DNA of 64,000 bases. Source: Toxonevra muliebris. Its lineage: Eukaryota; Arthropoda; Insecta; Diptera; Pallopteridae. Under the pieces are notes generated by a model. The model searched no databases. It had not been told where the DNA came from and was given only the letters and a program-made list of their open reading frames with translations. Within the stretch, counting starts at the first letter, position 1; each line of letters begins with the position of its first letter. Positions 55,301 through 64,000 of this stretch are shown here, in pieces. The translations under genes and the position numbers were made by a program. The stretch covers positions 84,871,235 through 84,935,234 of the forward strand of contig OY829326.1 in assembly GCA_963691655.1 (NCBI GenBank), written 5' to 3'.

Positions 55301-57740
55301 CATGCTCTTATAGACTAATAGATATTCTAAATGCTAACTTAAATAATAATTAACTTGTCATTATCAACAGATTTTTAAATTTACAACTATTTGAATGATT
55401 ATAAAAATCTAAGTAACTGCAGACTTCATTTGCTTCCCTTAAATAATGTCGCTCATTGCGACAGTAGTTTGCTCTATGATAAGTTTCATAAAAAAGGCTT
55501 CTCGATCTTAAGTTACGAGTAGGGCAATAGAAGCCAATTAATTGAAGCAGAGGTGGGCAATCAATATGATTGATAATAATGTCTCTTGCAAACATAACAG
55601 GAAAGTATTTTCGCCTAACTTTAAGAGATTGTATGCCAAGCAAGAGACATCTGATTCTATAAGATGGCATATCAGTATTCCAGCGCAATTTATGAATGGC
55701 ACATCTAGTAAATTTTCTCTGAACCCTTTCAATTCTTAACGAATGAACAGAATAAAATGGATCCCAGATAATGCTGCAATACTCCAATATAGACCTCACA
55801 AATGAAAAATATAAAGCTTTGAGACTGTAAGGATCCGAAAAATCTTTTGAGCTTTAACTATTAAGTAGTCAATATTCTAGGAAAAACACATTTTGAAGTC
55901 AAAAAGAACCCTAAGATCACATTTTTCGTTAATCCTGGTTAGTGCTGTATCTTTTAAAATATAATGAAATCTAACTGGAGTCAAAATTCTGTAAAAAGGT
56001 AAACTTTGGCATTTGGAAATATTAAGGGATAACTTATGTTTATCACACCAAATCAACAACCTAGACACATCATCCTGAAGCCTAGCACAGTCAGTGATGG
56101 ATTTGACACTGCAGTAAAGTTTCAAATCGCCAGCATACATAAAACAATGGGAATGGCGAAAAATTCCAAGGAAATCATTCACAAATAATAAAAAAAGAAA
56201 TGGACCTAGATGGCTACCAGACAGACCAGGGACACCAGAAGTGACCTCGACTACTTCAGATAAAGTGTTATTTATGCGAACGAACTGAGTACGCCAAGAT
56301 AGATACGATTCCAACCATTTCAACATACTTGAGTGAAATCCCATTGATTCTAGTTTTCTGATTAGCATTAAATAATTTACTCTATCAAAAGCTTTACTGA
56401 AATCCGTATTAATCACGTCACACTGATAACCATTTTCAATATTATTTAGCACGAAGTTGAAAAAAATTGTTAGGTTCGTAGAAGAAGATCTGCTCTTAAC
56501 AAATCCATGTTGATAGGGAGAAATAACTTCTTTCAGAAGGTACATAAGTTTGTTGTAAACTAATTTGTTAAACAATTTAGGAATAGCTGAAATCTTACAT
56601 ATTGGACGATAATTAGAAACTTCAGCCTTGGAGCTAGATTTGTGAATAGGAATAGTATACGATTTTTTCTATACATCTAAGAATTCACCACGAGCAAGAG
56701 ACCGATTAAAAATAGTTAGCAATGGAGGGGCTAGTGCAATCTCACAACTTTTTAATATAATTGGAGGAAGGCCATTAATACCAGATTGTTTGTCAGAATT
56801 TAAGCAAGTGAGCTCAAGAACCACTTCTTCTAGGGTTAATTGCAAATTACCAATATTGACCAAACTGGAATTTGAATACTGGTTTAAATCCCTAATGGTA
56901 GAAGAAGAGACATAAACAGAGCGAAAAAAATTTGCTAAGAGATTGCAAATTCTGGAGATCTCAGAAGACGTTTCTCCATCAAAGTGCAGTCGGGAATACC
57001 AGAAGATTTCCTTTTATTATTGATGAAATACCAAAAGCTTTTACTATGAGATTTTAACTCAGTTTCGACACGCAGAATATAGTTTTTGTATAAAAATTTA
57101 TTAAGATAATCAAATTCTTTTTGTAGGCGGCAATAATTATCAAATAATACTATATTGCCTTTCGATTTTCCGAAAGATTTGTATGCCTTATTTTTCTTGT
57201 TATTAATATTAATAAGTTGTGAGTTAAATCAAATGGGTTTAGTATAACTTTTTGGCGAAACAGTAGGAACAAACATATTAATTGCTTTATCAAGCTTTTC
57301 AGAAAAGATACTATAGTCTTGAGCCAAATCAGCAAGAGTGTCCAGAACCTCACATTCACTCTCACTCGATTCATTAAAAGGTATTAAGCAACTAAGATTA
57401 GAATAATAAAACCAATTCGCATTAGGAAGATTAAAATCTCCTAATAAAATAATATTTTGCTTATTGTTTAAAGATTTTAAAATTGAACGACAGTTATCAA
57501 TGTGTATTTTATACACTTAAAAAAGACTCTGAGGAAGTATATAACTTATTATTAAGAATATTTCATGAGAATGATTAATAATAATTTTAATAATAATTTG
57601 ATCGATGTCGTAGATTGTTTGAGTTGTAGCAATTCAATTTGAGAGCCCTGTAGTTTCAGAGCATTTATCCTTTCGAAATACATTGTAGAGTTGACTATCA
57701 AACATTTCAGAATTATAATGGCCTCCAGTGAGCCATGTTT
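55300..57740 (-). pseudogene. CR1-like LINE ORF2: endonuclease, RT and C-terminus, broken
   Basis: On the minus strand: endonuclease pieces (FDVIALTETWLTGGHYNSE at about 57720; NIILLGDFNLPNANW at about 57440), the RT start (GINGLPPIILKSC, 56669-56863), the RT palm in one 232-codon frame (SPYQHGFVKSRSS, VINTDFSKAFDRVN, GSHLGPFLFLLF and catalytic MYAGDLKLY, with Gly where Asp is usual), and a C-terminal part (SILEYCSIIWDPFYS, 55350-55799). Stops and shifts separate the pieces. The catalytic change means this RT would be inactive even if whole. Confidence 0.82.
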
Positions 57741-57749
57741 CAGTCAAGG

Positions 57750-58328
57750 CTATGACATCAAATTGAACTGATGATGAAAAAAGCAAAAGAGAATGTAATT
57801 TTGTTCCAATGCCACCAATATTCTGGTAATAATGCTGAAAATCTTCGTAGGTAGAACATCAATAGATGGGTTTTCAGTATATGGCAGTCGAGTTATGCGT
57901 TTGGGACTGGATCTCCAGTTCTTTGAAAAAAAATTATAGTAATCATAATCAGCAGCAGCAGAACAAGCCGAAATTGAAATTGAGCTAAAGAGAGTCGACG
58001 GAGCGGGACAGCTCTGTTGAATAACGACAACATCTGATGTACTCTTTTGTAACGAGAGCTGCGAGCGACAATTGAGCGGTGTATTGCGGTTGTTAATAAT
58101 ATTTGCAGAGCGAGAGAGAGCAGGCGAAGAGTTTGTAATGCGCCTAACATTTTTGACAATTTGTATTTTTGGATCGGTGATCTTTGCTTTTGAGCGGGTG
58201 ATCATAGCATAATTGTTATTATTAATGATCGTTTCGTTAATATGAGAAGAGCGAATGATTGTAGCGGTATTATTGATATTAGTAAGGGAGTGTTCACTGG
58301 TATGAGACGTTTTTTGTTTTTGAGCCAT
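57750..58328 (-). pseudogene. CR1-like LINE, ORF1 tail joined to the start of the endonuclease
   Basis: The 192-codon frame starts MAQKQKTSHTSEHSLTNI and contains the gag-like basic phrase AMITRSKAKITDPKIQIVK and a Ser/Asn-rich linker. It enters the endonuclease in the wrong frame near 57850 (the correct frame there reads NIGGIGTKLHSLLLF). It lies directly upstream of the endonuclease pieces, so it is part of the same LINE. Confidence 0.6.
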
Positions 58329-58966
58329 AAATTTTCACTGGTTAAACCAAATCGGATGTTTTATATACTGTCGGAAAGGTGATGAAAATATGCAATTTTT
58401 ATCCGAAGAAAGTATAGTGATTCCATTGACACGCAAAATTGTATGACCAACTTTCTAAGGATGTGTATTTTTGTCAAAAAAAAAAAAATTGTACCCGGGT
58501 ATGAGACACCTACAAAAATCCACTAAAAATTGGAAAATTTGAAGTAAGAACCCAATAACTATTTAGAAACATAAATTTATTTATTTTGTTGGCCTTCAGT
58601 GGCTAAGATAAAAAGAGATGGTAGGTTTTATTCATCATCTTCCTTTAAGTCATCGTCTTCTACATCTAAATCGCTATCGCAATGTTTGAACATTTTAAAT
58701 GAACAGGCCAGTGTCCGGCTGTGTCTCATACCCGGAAAATAATGCCATTTTGGGGATAACAAAAAAAAAGCGTTTCCAACCATATATTGGCATAATCCAA
58801 AATTTGATCGGAAAATATACGAAAGACACTAAATGCTAATGCATTACAATCACGTTTTTAAATTCATTCCCTAGAAAATATATCACTTTTTGTGAAAAAT
58901 TTTCACATACGATGTTTGCAGCTGATATAAGCATCTATTCACTCCGGTATTACCACAAAAACTGAG
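58329..58966. repeat. Insert or spacer in LINE ORF1 with a 15-bp inverted repeat
   Basis: CCGGGTATGAGACAC at 58495-58509 is exactly inverted at 58721-58735. The 241-bp unit they bound separates the two ORF1 pieces and may be a MITE-like insertion. No coding is seen. Confidence 0.45.
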
Positions 58967-59224
58967 TCATGTCAAAACAAAAGTTTGACAGTAGTCAGAT
59001 CGGCAATATTGGTATTGCATGATGTAAAAAACCGACTGTCTCATATCAGCAGGTATCTTGATACAGATATCACATTTATATATTATGTTAATATTAGACT
59101 TCAGCACGTTCAAACAATTTGAATTAATTTTTGCGCATTTTAAATGCATTGTTCCACAGGAAATACCGCACGAAATGGGTTCACGTCCAACGCACTGTAA
59201 GCTGCAATTCATGCAGTTTTGCAT
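58967..59224 (-). pseudogene. LINE ORF1 N-terminus with PHD-like finger
   Basis: An 85-codon frame has Cys/His spacing CMNCSLQC..., CGISCGTMHLKCAKI, KCDICI. Such a PHD/ESC-like finger opens ORF1 in several CR1-type LINEs. Its strand and position upstream of the ORF1/ORF2 pieces support this. The frame runs out at 58967. Confidence 0.55.
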
Positions 59225-60162
59225 TTTAATTATTAAAGCGATTATTAAGAATAATTAGATATTTTTAGGAGCGTAAAAATACACGTCTAACCAGCACGAG
59301 TTCTAGTTAGTTGCAGAGTAATTAAAATAAGTTCAGAATTAGTTTTTTTTAAACACTCTTAAATATAATTTACTTACGTTTAGCGAAAAAGTAATGGGAA
59401 AGCAAAGATACAAAACGAAAATTGCAATGTTTATGAAATATTTAGTCATTCTGAACACATCGCACCCTAACAACAAAAGTGACAAACTCACAATTGAAAA
59501 TATATAATATAATGGCATATATTTCTCATAAAAATTTTTTTTAAAAGTACATATAAATAAGTAAAAATATTATTTACCGTTTCCTGAAAAATTTTAAATT
59601 TTAAATTGTGCCACTTTTGTTGTTAGGGTGCGGCATGTCAACAAAATCATTGCAATCATTGATAATTGATATTGCACCTACTTATCGATAATAATTTTAT
59701 TACATACAAAAATAAAAAGAAGAATTCAAATAAACAGTTTCTTCTTAGTTATAAGGTAAAATGTTAATTTTCCTTGCATAAATACATGCGAAATAAGGAG
59801 AAAATGAGAAAGCGGAAAAGATTTTACATTTTCCTAATAGTTAAAGGTCGATATTCAACGACACTGTATTTACTTTTGAGGGAATACCAGAATGAACCGT
59901 TTTTTATCGACTTTTAAAAATGGTAAAATTTTATATATTTTGCAGAAACAAAGCTTTCTGCTTAACGATATATAACATTTTTCTTCTTTACTATTTCGCA
60001 ATAAAATAACAAACATATTTTTGTTTTGTCTTTAAAAAAAAGTTAATTTTTTATATTACAGCTGAAAATGTATTTTTGGCGATTTTGTCAGTAACCACTA
60101 ACAAATGCAATCTATGCAGATAATCTTTTTGAAGTGCTACAGCACCCACAAAAATGATTTAA
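59225..60162. other. AT-rich spacer containing a MITE
   Basis: No gene. The only structure is the 172-bp inverted-repeat element at 59461-59632. Confidence 0.4.
59461..59632. mobile_element. MITE-like element, 172 bp
   Basis: Perfect terminal inverted repeats: CGCACCCTAACAACAAAAGT at 59461-59480, and its complement ending at 59632. The centre is AT-rich and non-coding. The target duplication is not clear. Confidence 0.6.
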
Positions 60163-60628
60163 ATGTTAAAAATATTATTATTTTCTCTTATTTGGGCAAT
60201 TCCTATTAAAACGATACCAAATATTTTGGGTTTCTTTTCCATGAATTTTTTAATTTTTGTCCAAGGACACTATGCGGCGGTTGAAAAACAATTTGAGGAA
60301 CTGGTGTCACAGGGTATTTTACAAAAAGTAGATGCCAGTGAATGGCCAATCGTTCTGGTGCAGAAAGCGGCAAATAAGGTGAGACTTGGAGGGGATTATA
60401 AAATCACGTTAAATCCAAATTCAGGAACACCCATTGCCCACCATCGACGAATTGTTTGTGTCGATGGCCGGTGTAAAAAAGTTCTCAAAAATCGATTTGT
60501 CGAAAACGTACTTGCAAATGGAGGTAAACAAACAGGATCATTCGCATCTAACTCGGCTTGAGGAAGTATTCAAACACTTAGTCAAGCTGAATGTACGCGT
60601 GTATTTGGAAAAACTAGACAACAACTAG
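60163..60628 (+). pseudogene. gypsy-type RT fragment
   Basis: The frame 60163-60561 reads VEKQFEELVSQGILQKVDAS, WPIVLVQKAANKVRLGGDYK, then loses frame. The continuation in the 60434-60628 frame is LPTIDELFVSMAGVKKFSKI and DLSKTYLQMEVNKQD. It then jumps to RLEEVFKHLVKLNVRVYLEK, so the palm with the catalytic YxDD is deleted. It is a Ty3/gypsy RT scrap unlike the two gypsy elements at the left of the window. Confidence 0.8.
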
Positions 60629-61212
60629 ATGTTTTTCCAGGCGGGTATGCTAAATTTATAAAAACCAAATAAGCACAAAAATGTTGCGTGAAAATCAAAG
60701 TAGGAAGGCGCGGGCTTGGCACGAATTCGAAAAGGGAGGCGTAGGATTAAAACATTTAAGAATCGCTGCTCTAGCGCATTTCATTTTTTAGCTACGGTTT
60801 CACCCAACAATTCTTTCTTTGGTGTTGGCTTTTTCCTCCTCTTCTCTACTTCTGATATTTCATTGATAACGGTTTATCCATTTTTAGACATTTTCTTTGT
60901 TTTGCTATTTTTGTATTTCAATTTTCAACACGCCTTGTGTTTTTCTTCAGTTTAGATATTGAGCTTTTTCTTTAAAGAAAAGATACATTTTCTTTAAAAT
61001 TTATATAAAAAATTTCGCATACATTCTTAAAACAAATTTTTGGGTTCAAACCCAGTTTTTGGCTGGGTGAATGTAATATTTCGCGATTCCGCAAAAATAA
61101 ATCTATGCATGAAATGAAATTATACTCTCATCCTAATGTATACTTGAAAAGTAATGAAAAGCTCTATTTATTTTGAAGCATTTTGTTATTTTTTCAGTAA
61201 ATAAAATTGTAC
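60629..61212. other. Intron just downstream of exon 1
   Basis: AT-rich. The 60716-60955 frame has no recognized family. No repeat ends are visible. Confidence 0.4.
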
Positions 61213-61484
61213 CTTGTTGTTATTATTCCTGATATCGGGTTTATTTCAAAACAGCTGTCTATGTTTCCATCCACGATATCATATCTAGTGATATTAATTT
61301 CATCCATATCGCCATCAGTAGCGACCACTTCCGTAACTATTACATTTTCGTATGTGGGCAAGTACAGCGTTACGTTAAAATCTTTTTTTTTGAAATCGGG
61401 AGCACAATCATTAACATTTTCAACAAAAATATGTACTTCAGCTTTCAATTTAGAGTATAGTTTAGGCGTCCCCATGTCATTAAC
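61213..61484 (-). CDS. kug: Fat-like cadherin, exon 1 of window (residues 1-91)
   Basis: This exon encodes 90 codons plus two bases. It follows an acceptor ending CTACAG and starts in phase 0 with VNDMGTPKLYSK. It finishes one cadherin repeat with the calcium motif ENVNDCAPDF. It then starts the next repeat, which continues through VVATDGDMDE to SGIITT. The donor is AAG|GTACAA, a weaker match to the consensus than most donors here. The split Arg codon is completed by the first base of the exon at 48736, about 12.5 kb away, giving the continuous cadherin strand GIITT-R-NVERLNTFYTL. The upstream exon is outside the window. Confidence 0.85.
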
Positions 61485-62049
61485 CTGTAGAGGGAAGATG
61501 AATTTTAACATAATTTTTATGAGATATAATAATAATATTATATTTATAATCAAAAGAATTTAATAAAAGAAGTGAAGAAAGTCATTTCACACTAAGGTTA
61601 CCTTACACACCATTAATTCTGTCAAAAGCAATAATCGTTAACTCGACTTTAAATAAAATTGATGCATATGTGCGTAAAATCCCCCAAAAGTTATAAAAAA
61701 AAGAAACGTTAACATTAACTTCAAACCGTGTTTAATCGAAATGAGATTTTCAGACTCAACCGATTATTGCTTTTCACCACAAAATTAAATATCATCAAAA
61801 TGAGTATTCAATAACAATAGATTATAGGTTATAGAGTAGATTGTTTTGAGTTCTATGTCATCTTTTGAGTTTTATCCATTTGCTTTGTAATTGTTGGCTC
61901 GTTTTACTCATTGGTCTTAAAACAAAGATTTTGCACTTAATACTCAAAGCTTTAACGTATTTCGAGTATACAGTAAAGTGGATTTTAGGCCTGTCAGGCT
62001 GTCAGTCACTCAAGGGGACCAACATGTATTTCGATACGTGCCGTAATTG
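61485..62049. other. Intron upstream of exon 1
   Basis: It contains the CTACAG acceptor of exon 1 with its pyrimidine-rich tract. No further feature is seen before the LINE begins. Confidence 0.4.
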
Positions 62050-62497
62050 AGTGAGCTGATGGAAGTTTGGTGTATCACCTCCATGTGGTGACGGCTGGAA
62101 ACAGTTGCATATCTGATTTCTGATATGTAACTGGCTAAGATAGTCCAGGCGGAGGGAGCACACCCTCTTATGCAAAGCCTTCCCTAATCCAAAGTGTTAT
62201 GCGACCCGTGCCTGTTGGATATTTTGGCAGCCAGGGGAGTAACCCTGGAACGCCAACAGTGGCAAGTCAGCTATCTGAATGCATTAAATTTAATTATATT
62301 GATGCAATCATTATGGTGTATCCGCTTCCGTTGGTTTCTCCAGTGTTAAAAATTAGGCTGTCTTTTTACGGAGCATCTCTGATACCTGGCCGCCTCAGAG
62401 AGTAACGGTGGCCTTGCCGTGGTATGGGGCGCTGTCACGGTCGACCTTCCCTTCCCCTTTTCTTTATAGAGGTTGCCGTGTATTCTGATTCGTCGGG
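62050..62497 (+). other. LOA-type LINE 5' untranslated region
   Basis: The composition shifts from AT-rich to balanced at about 62050. The sequence includes TATCACCTCCATGTGGTGA, a hairpin-forming phrase, and leads directly into ORF1. Assigned by position in front of ORF1 and ORF2. Confidence 0.5.
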
Positions 62498-63082
62498 ATG
62501 CACAGCTTCGCCCTGGTTAAACAGGAGGAGCAGGCGACCGGACGAAACGGCATGAACGAAACCGAAAAAGGAAAAATCTTCAAAGTCTCTCGAGTCTACG
62601 ACAGAGAGCGCATCCCAGGGGAGAGTGGGGTTGTAATCTTTACAACCAACTCTTTTTTGGTGTCAGAGGCTGTGAACCCTCCGGCTGAAGTAGGTATGAG
62701 TCTGGACGTCAAAACTGTGGCCGACATACCTCCTACAGAAGCCGGCGTATTGGGGCCACAACCTACACGTAATATGAGACGCAAATAGAGGAAGATTAGG
62801 TCGATAAACAGACGTAAGGAGGCCTCGGCCACTACTCTGGTTGAAGACCCAATTATGGTCAGTGTTTCAAAGAGAGCCGCTTCCTTCAGGCACGCTCAGG
62901 TAAAGAGGACCAAAACCGATACTGCCAGCGCTGCCATCTCTTGCAGTGTGGGCGCGCAGATGGGAAGCTCTTACACTTTCCGAAGTATTAACGCCACCTC
63001 TGTGATGCCTACTGCTGCCGGCAATGATAACGCGAGACTACCCCGGTCTTCTAACTCGGCAAATATTGTGGACTTGCAGTAA
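62498..63082 (+). pseudogene. LOA-type LINE ORF1, short and broken
   Basis: A frame of 96 codons from MHSFALVKQEEQ stops at 62788. The next piece (62855-63082) is Ser/Ala/Arg-rich. It ends with VDLQ and a stop that overlaps the beginning of ORF2. No CCHC zinc knuckles are present, although ORF1 proteins of this group normally carry them, so an internal deletion is likely. Confidence 0.6.
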
Positions 63083-64000
63083 CCCAGATAAATTTGCAAC
63101 ATTCCAAGGCTGCTACTGCACTCCTATGTAAACTTCTTTCCATGTTGCATACATTACCTCACATAACAGCAATCCAAGAACCTTGGGTCCATAAAGGACG
63201 CATCTGTGGACTTGGTGAGTTAAGGGGGCGCACGATTCTATATGATGAGAGTTCTAATAGACCTAGCATCTCCTCATCTTACAATCACCAAACTTGGTCA
63301 GTTTTGTGGCCAAGATATGATGGCTGCTAAGATGAGCTTTCAGGACAATCGAGAATGGAAACATTTTGCGATTGCTTCTGTCTACTTTCCATACGATGCA
63401 ATTTTGCCAGCGATGGTTGTTGAATTTGTGGAGTATTGTGAGAGGATGAATTTGGGGCTCATATTATGTTGTGACGCTAATGCACAGAATGTTATCTGGG
63501 GCAGCAGCAAGTGCAACGTAAGAGGGACCCATCTTCTCAATTACATACTGTCTTCTGGGCTGAACATACAAAACGTTGGGAATCAACCCACTTTTGTGAC
63601 ACCTACTAGGCAACAGGTTATTGACCTAACTCTATCTAATGAAAGGTCCTTAGAGATGACTCTCTTTCAGACCACAGATATATCGAGTTTCAGTATGGTG
63701 TTGAAGTTAATCCTTTAACGCTCATAAGAAATCCGAAAAAGCGGATTGGGCAAAGTTTATAGTAGAACTGGCTTCATTAAGCTGTGCTCTACCCCTAAAC
63801 TACGCAACGAGCGAGATCTGGAAGCAGCGGTGGAAAATCTCACCTCTGCTCTTCAGACCAGCTTTAAGCGTGCCTGTCCCCCTCCCCAACCTCTTGCTAA
63901 AACTCCTGTTCTGCGATGGAGCAAGGAGTTGCAAGCCCTAATTCGAGATTCGAAAAGGGCTTCCTTTAGAAATTTCTGCAGTGGTATTGAAACTATGTCT
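63080..64000 (+). pseudogene. LOA-type LINE ORF2 endonuclease, runs off the window
   Basis: The endonuclease begins TQINLQHSKAATALLCKLL and continues AIQEPWVHKGRICGLGELRG. A frameshift near 63250 moves to the frame at 63242-63718, with IASVYFPYDA, LILCCDANAQNVIWGSS (metal-site DANAQ..W) and FVTPTRQQVIDLTLS. A further shift follows near 63700, after which the linker runs to the window edge. The Glu, Asp and Asn sites of the fold are present. RT lies outside. Confidence 0.82.

Larger units (their letters stand above)
12218..61484 (-). other. kug: Fat-like giant cadherin gene, internal part (gene span with six exons)
   Basis: Six minus-strand exons join in frame to 775 codons with no stop. Exon phases agree at every junction: split codons Arg91, Gly392 and Val539, and phase 0 at the other two. 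The product has seven complete cadherin repeats and two partial ones, with calcium-site motifs such as DVNDN, LDYE and DRD. This is the ectodomain of a very large adhesion receptor. Members of the Fat-like branch (Drosophila kugelei/fat2) act at the basal surface of epithelia in planar polarity and collective migration. The choice of Fat-like over Fat rests on my recollection of repeat sequences such as ATDSISGIFAEV and KSMPLFDKQFYSD; a database search would settle it. Introns are about 12.5 kb, 55 bp, 4.3 kb, 12.7 kb, 17.5 kb and more than 12.2 kb. Signal peptide, EGF/laminin-G, membrane and cytoplasmic parts lie outside the window. Confidence 0.8.

Noticed and set aside
60716..60955. 79-codon frame with hydrophobic Phe-rich C-terminus
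   Set aside because: T-rich DNA naturally yields such Phe/Leu frames and there is no other support.
1..64000. CRISPR array or defence system
   Set aside because: No regularly spaced short repeats with unique spacers and no prokaryotic gene clusters; the repeats are transposon-derived.

Overview
The window is eukaryotic, intron-rich, AT-rich DNA from an insect, most likely a higher fly. A tRNA-derived SINE body near 12.7 kb resembles one I associate with tephritid fruit flies; that placement is a recollection, not a test. There is one host gene, and it runs across nearly the whole window on the minus strand. Six coding exons (61484-61213, 48736-48019, 47963-47780, 43516-43076, 30408-30008, 12526-12218) join in phase through GT-AG introns into 775 continuous codons. 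They hold seven full and two partial cadherin repeats. The sequence looks like the Fat-like branch of giant protocadherins (Drosophila kugelei/fat2, vertebrate FAT1-3). Neither end of the gene is inside the window.

The other roughly 60 kb is intron, densely packed with transposable elements of several ages. From left to right: a decayed 17.6/297-like gypsy (plus strand) carrying a second, open gypsy gag-pol frame in the opposite direction (1-8996); an AT-rich stretch with a putative coding remnant (8997-12217); exon 6; a SINE; a TIR element with repeated TTTCCTCAA motifs (13390-14631); an internally deleted copia with both LTRs (15950-18873); LOA-type LINE pieces (18874-23460); a Helitron (24346-28387) containing a smaller Helitron and a Tc1 element; exon 5; a second Helitron copy (30954-about 32480); a mariner (33108-34262); two large palindromic foldback-type elements (34495-35617 and 40058-41370); a LOA 3' end (about 38410-38850); exon 4; a hAT remnant and a CR1-like LINE remnant beside exon 3; exons 3 and 2; a piggyBac with TTAA sites (51640-52602); a hAT-like element (52980-54428); a larger CR1-like LINE (about 55300-59224); a gypsy RT scrap (60163-60628); exon 1; and the 5' part of a LOA element running off the right end.

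The host exons are open with normal splice sites. Nearly every element is broken by frameshifts, stops or deletions; the main exception is the opposite-strand gypsy frame. I found no promoter, rRNA, functional tRNA or CRISPR array. I also found no convincing new multi-gene system. The most notable signals are the gypsy-gypsy junction without LTRs, the Helitron insertion proven by a paralogous empty site, the long palindromic elements, and a cadherin gene whose introns are packed with transposons.
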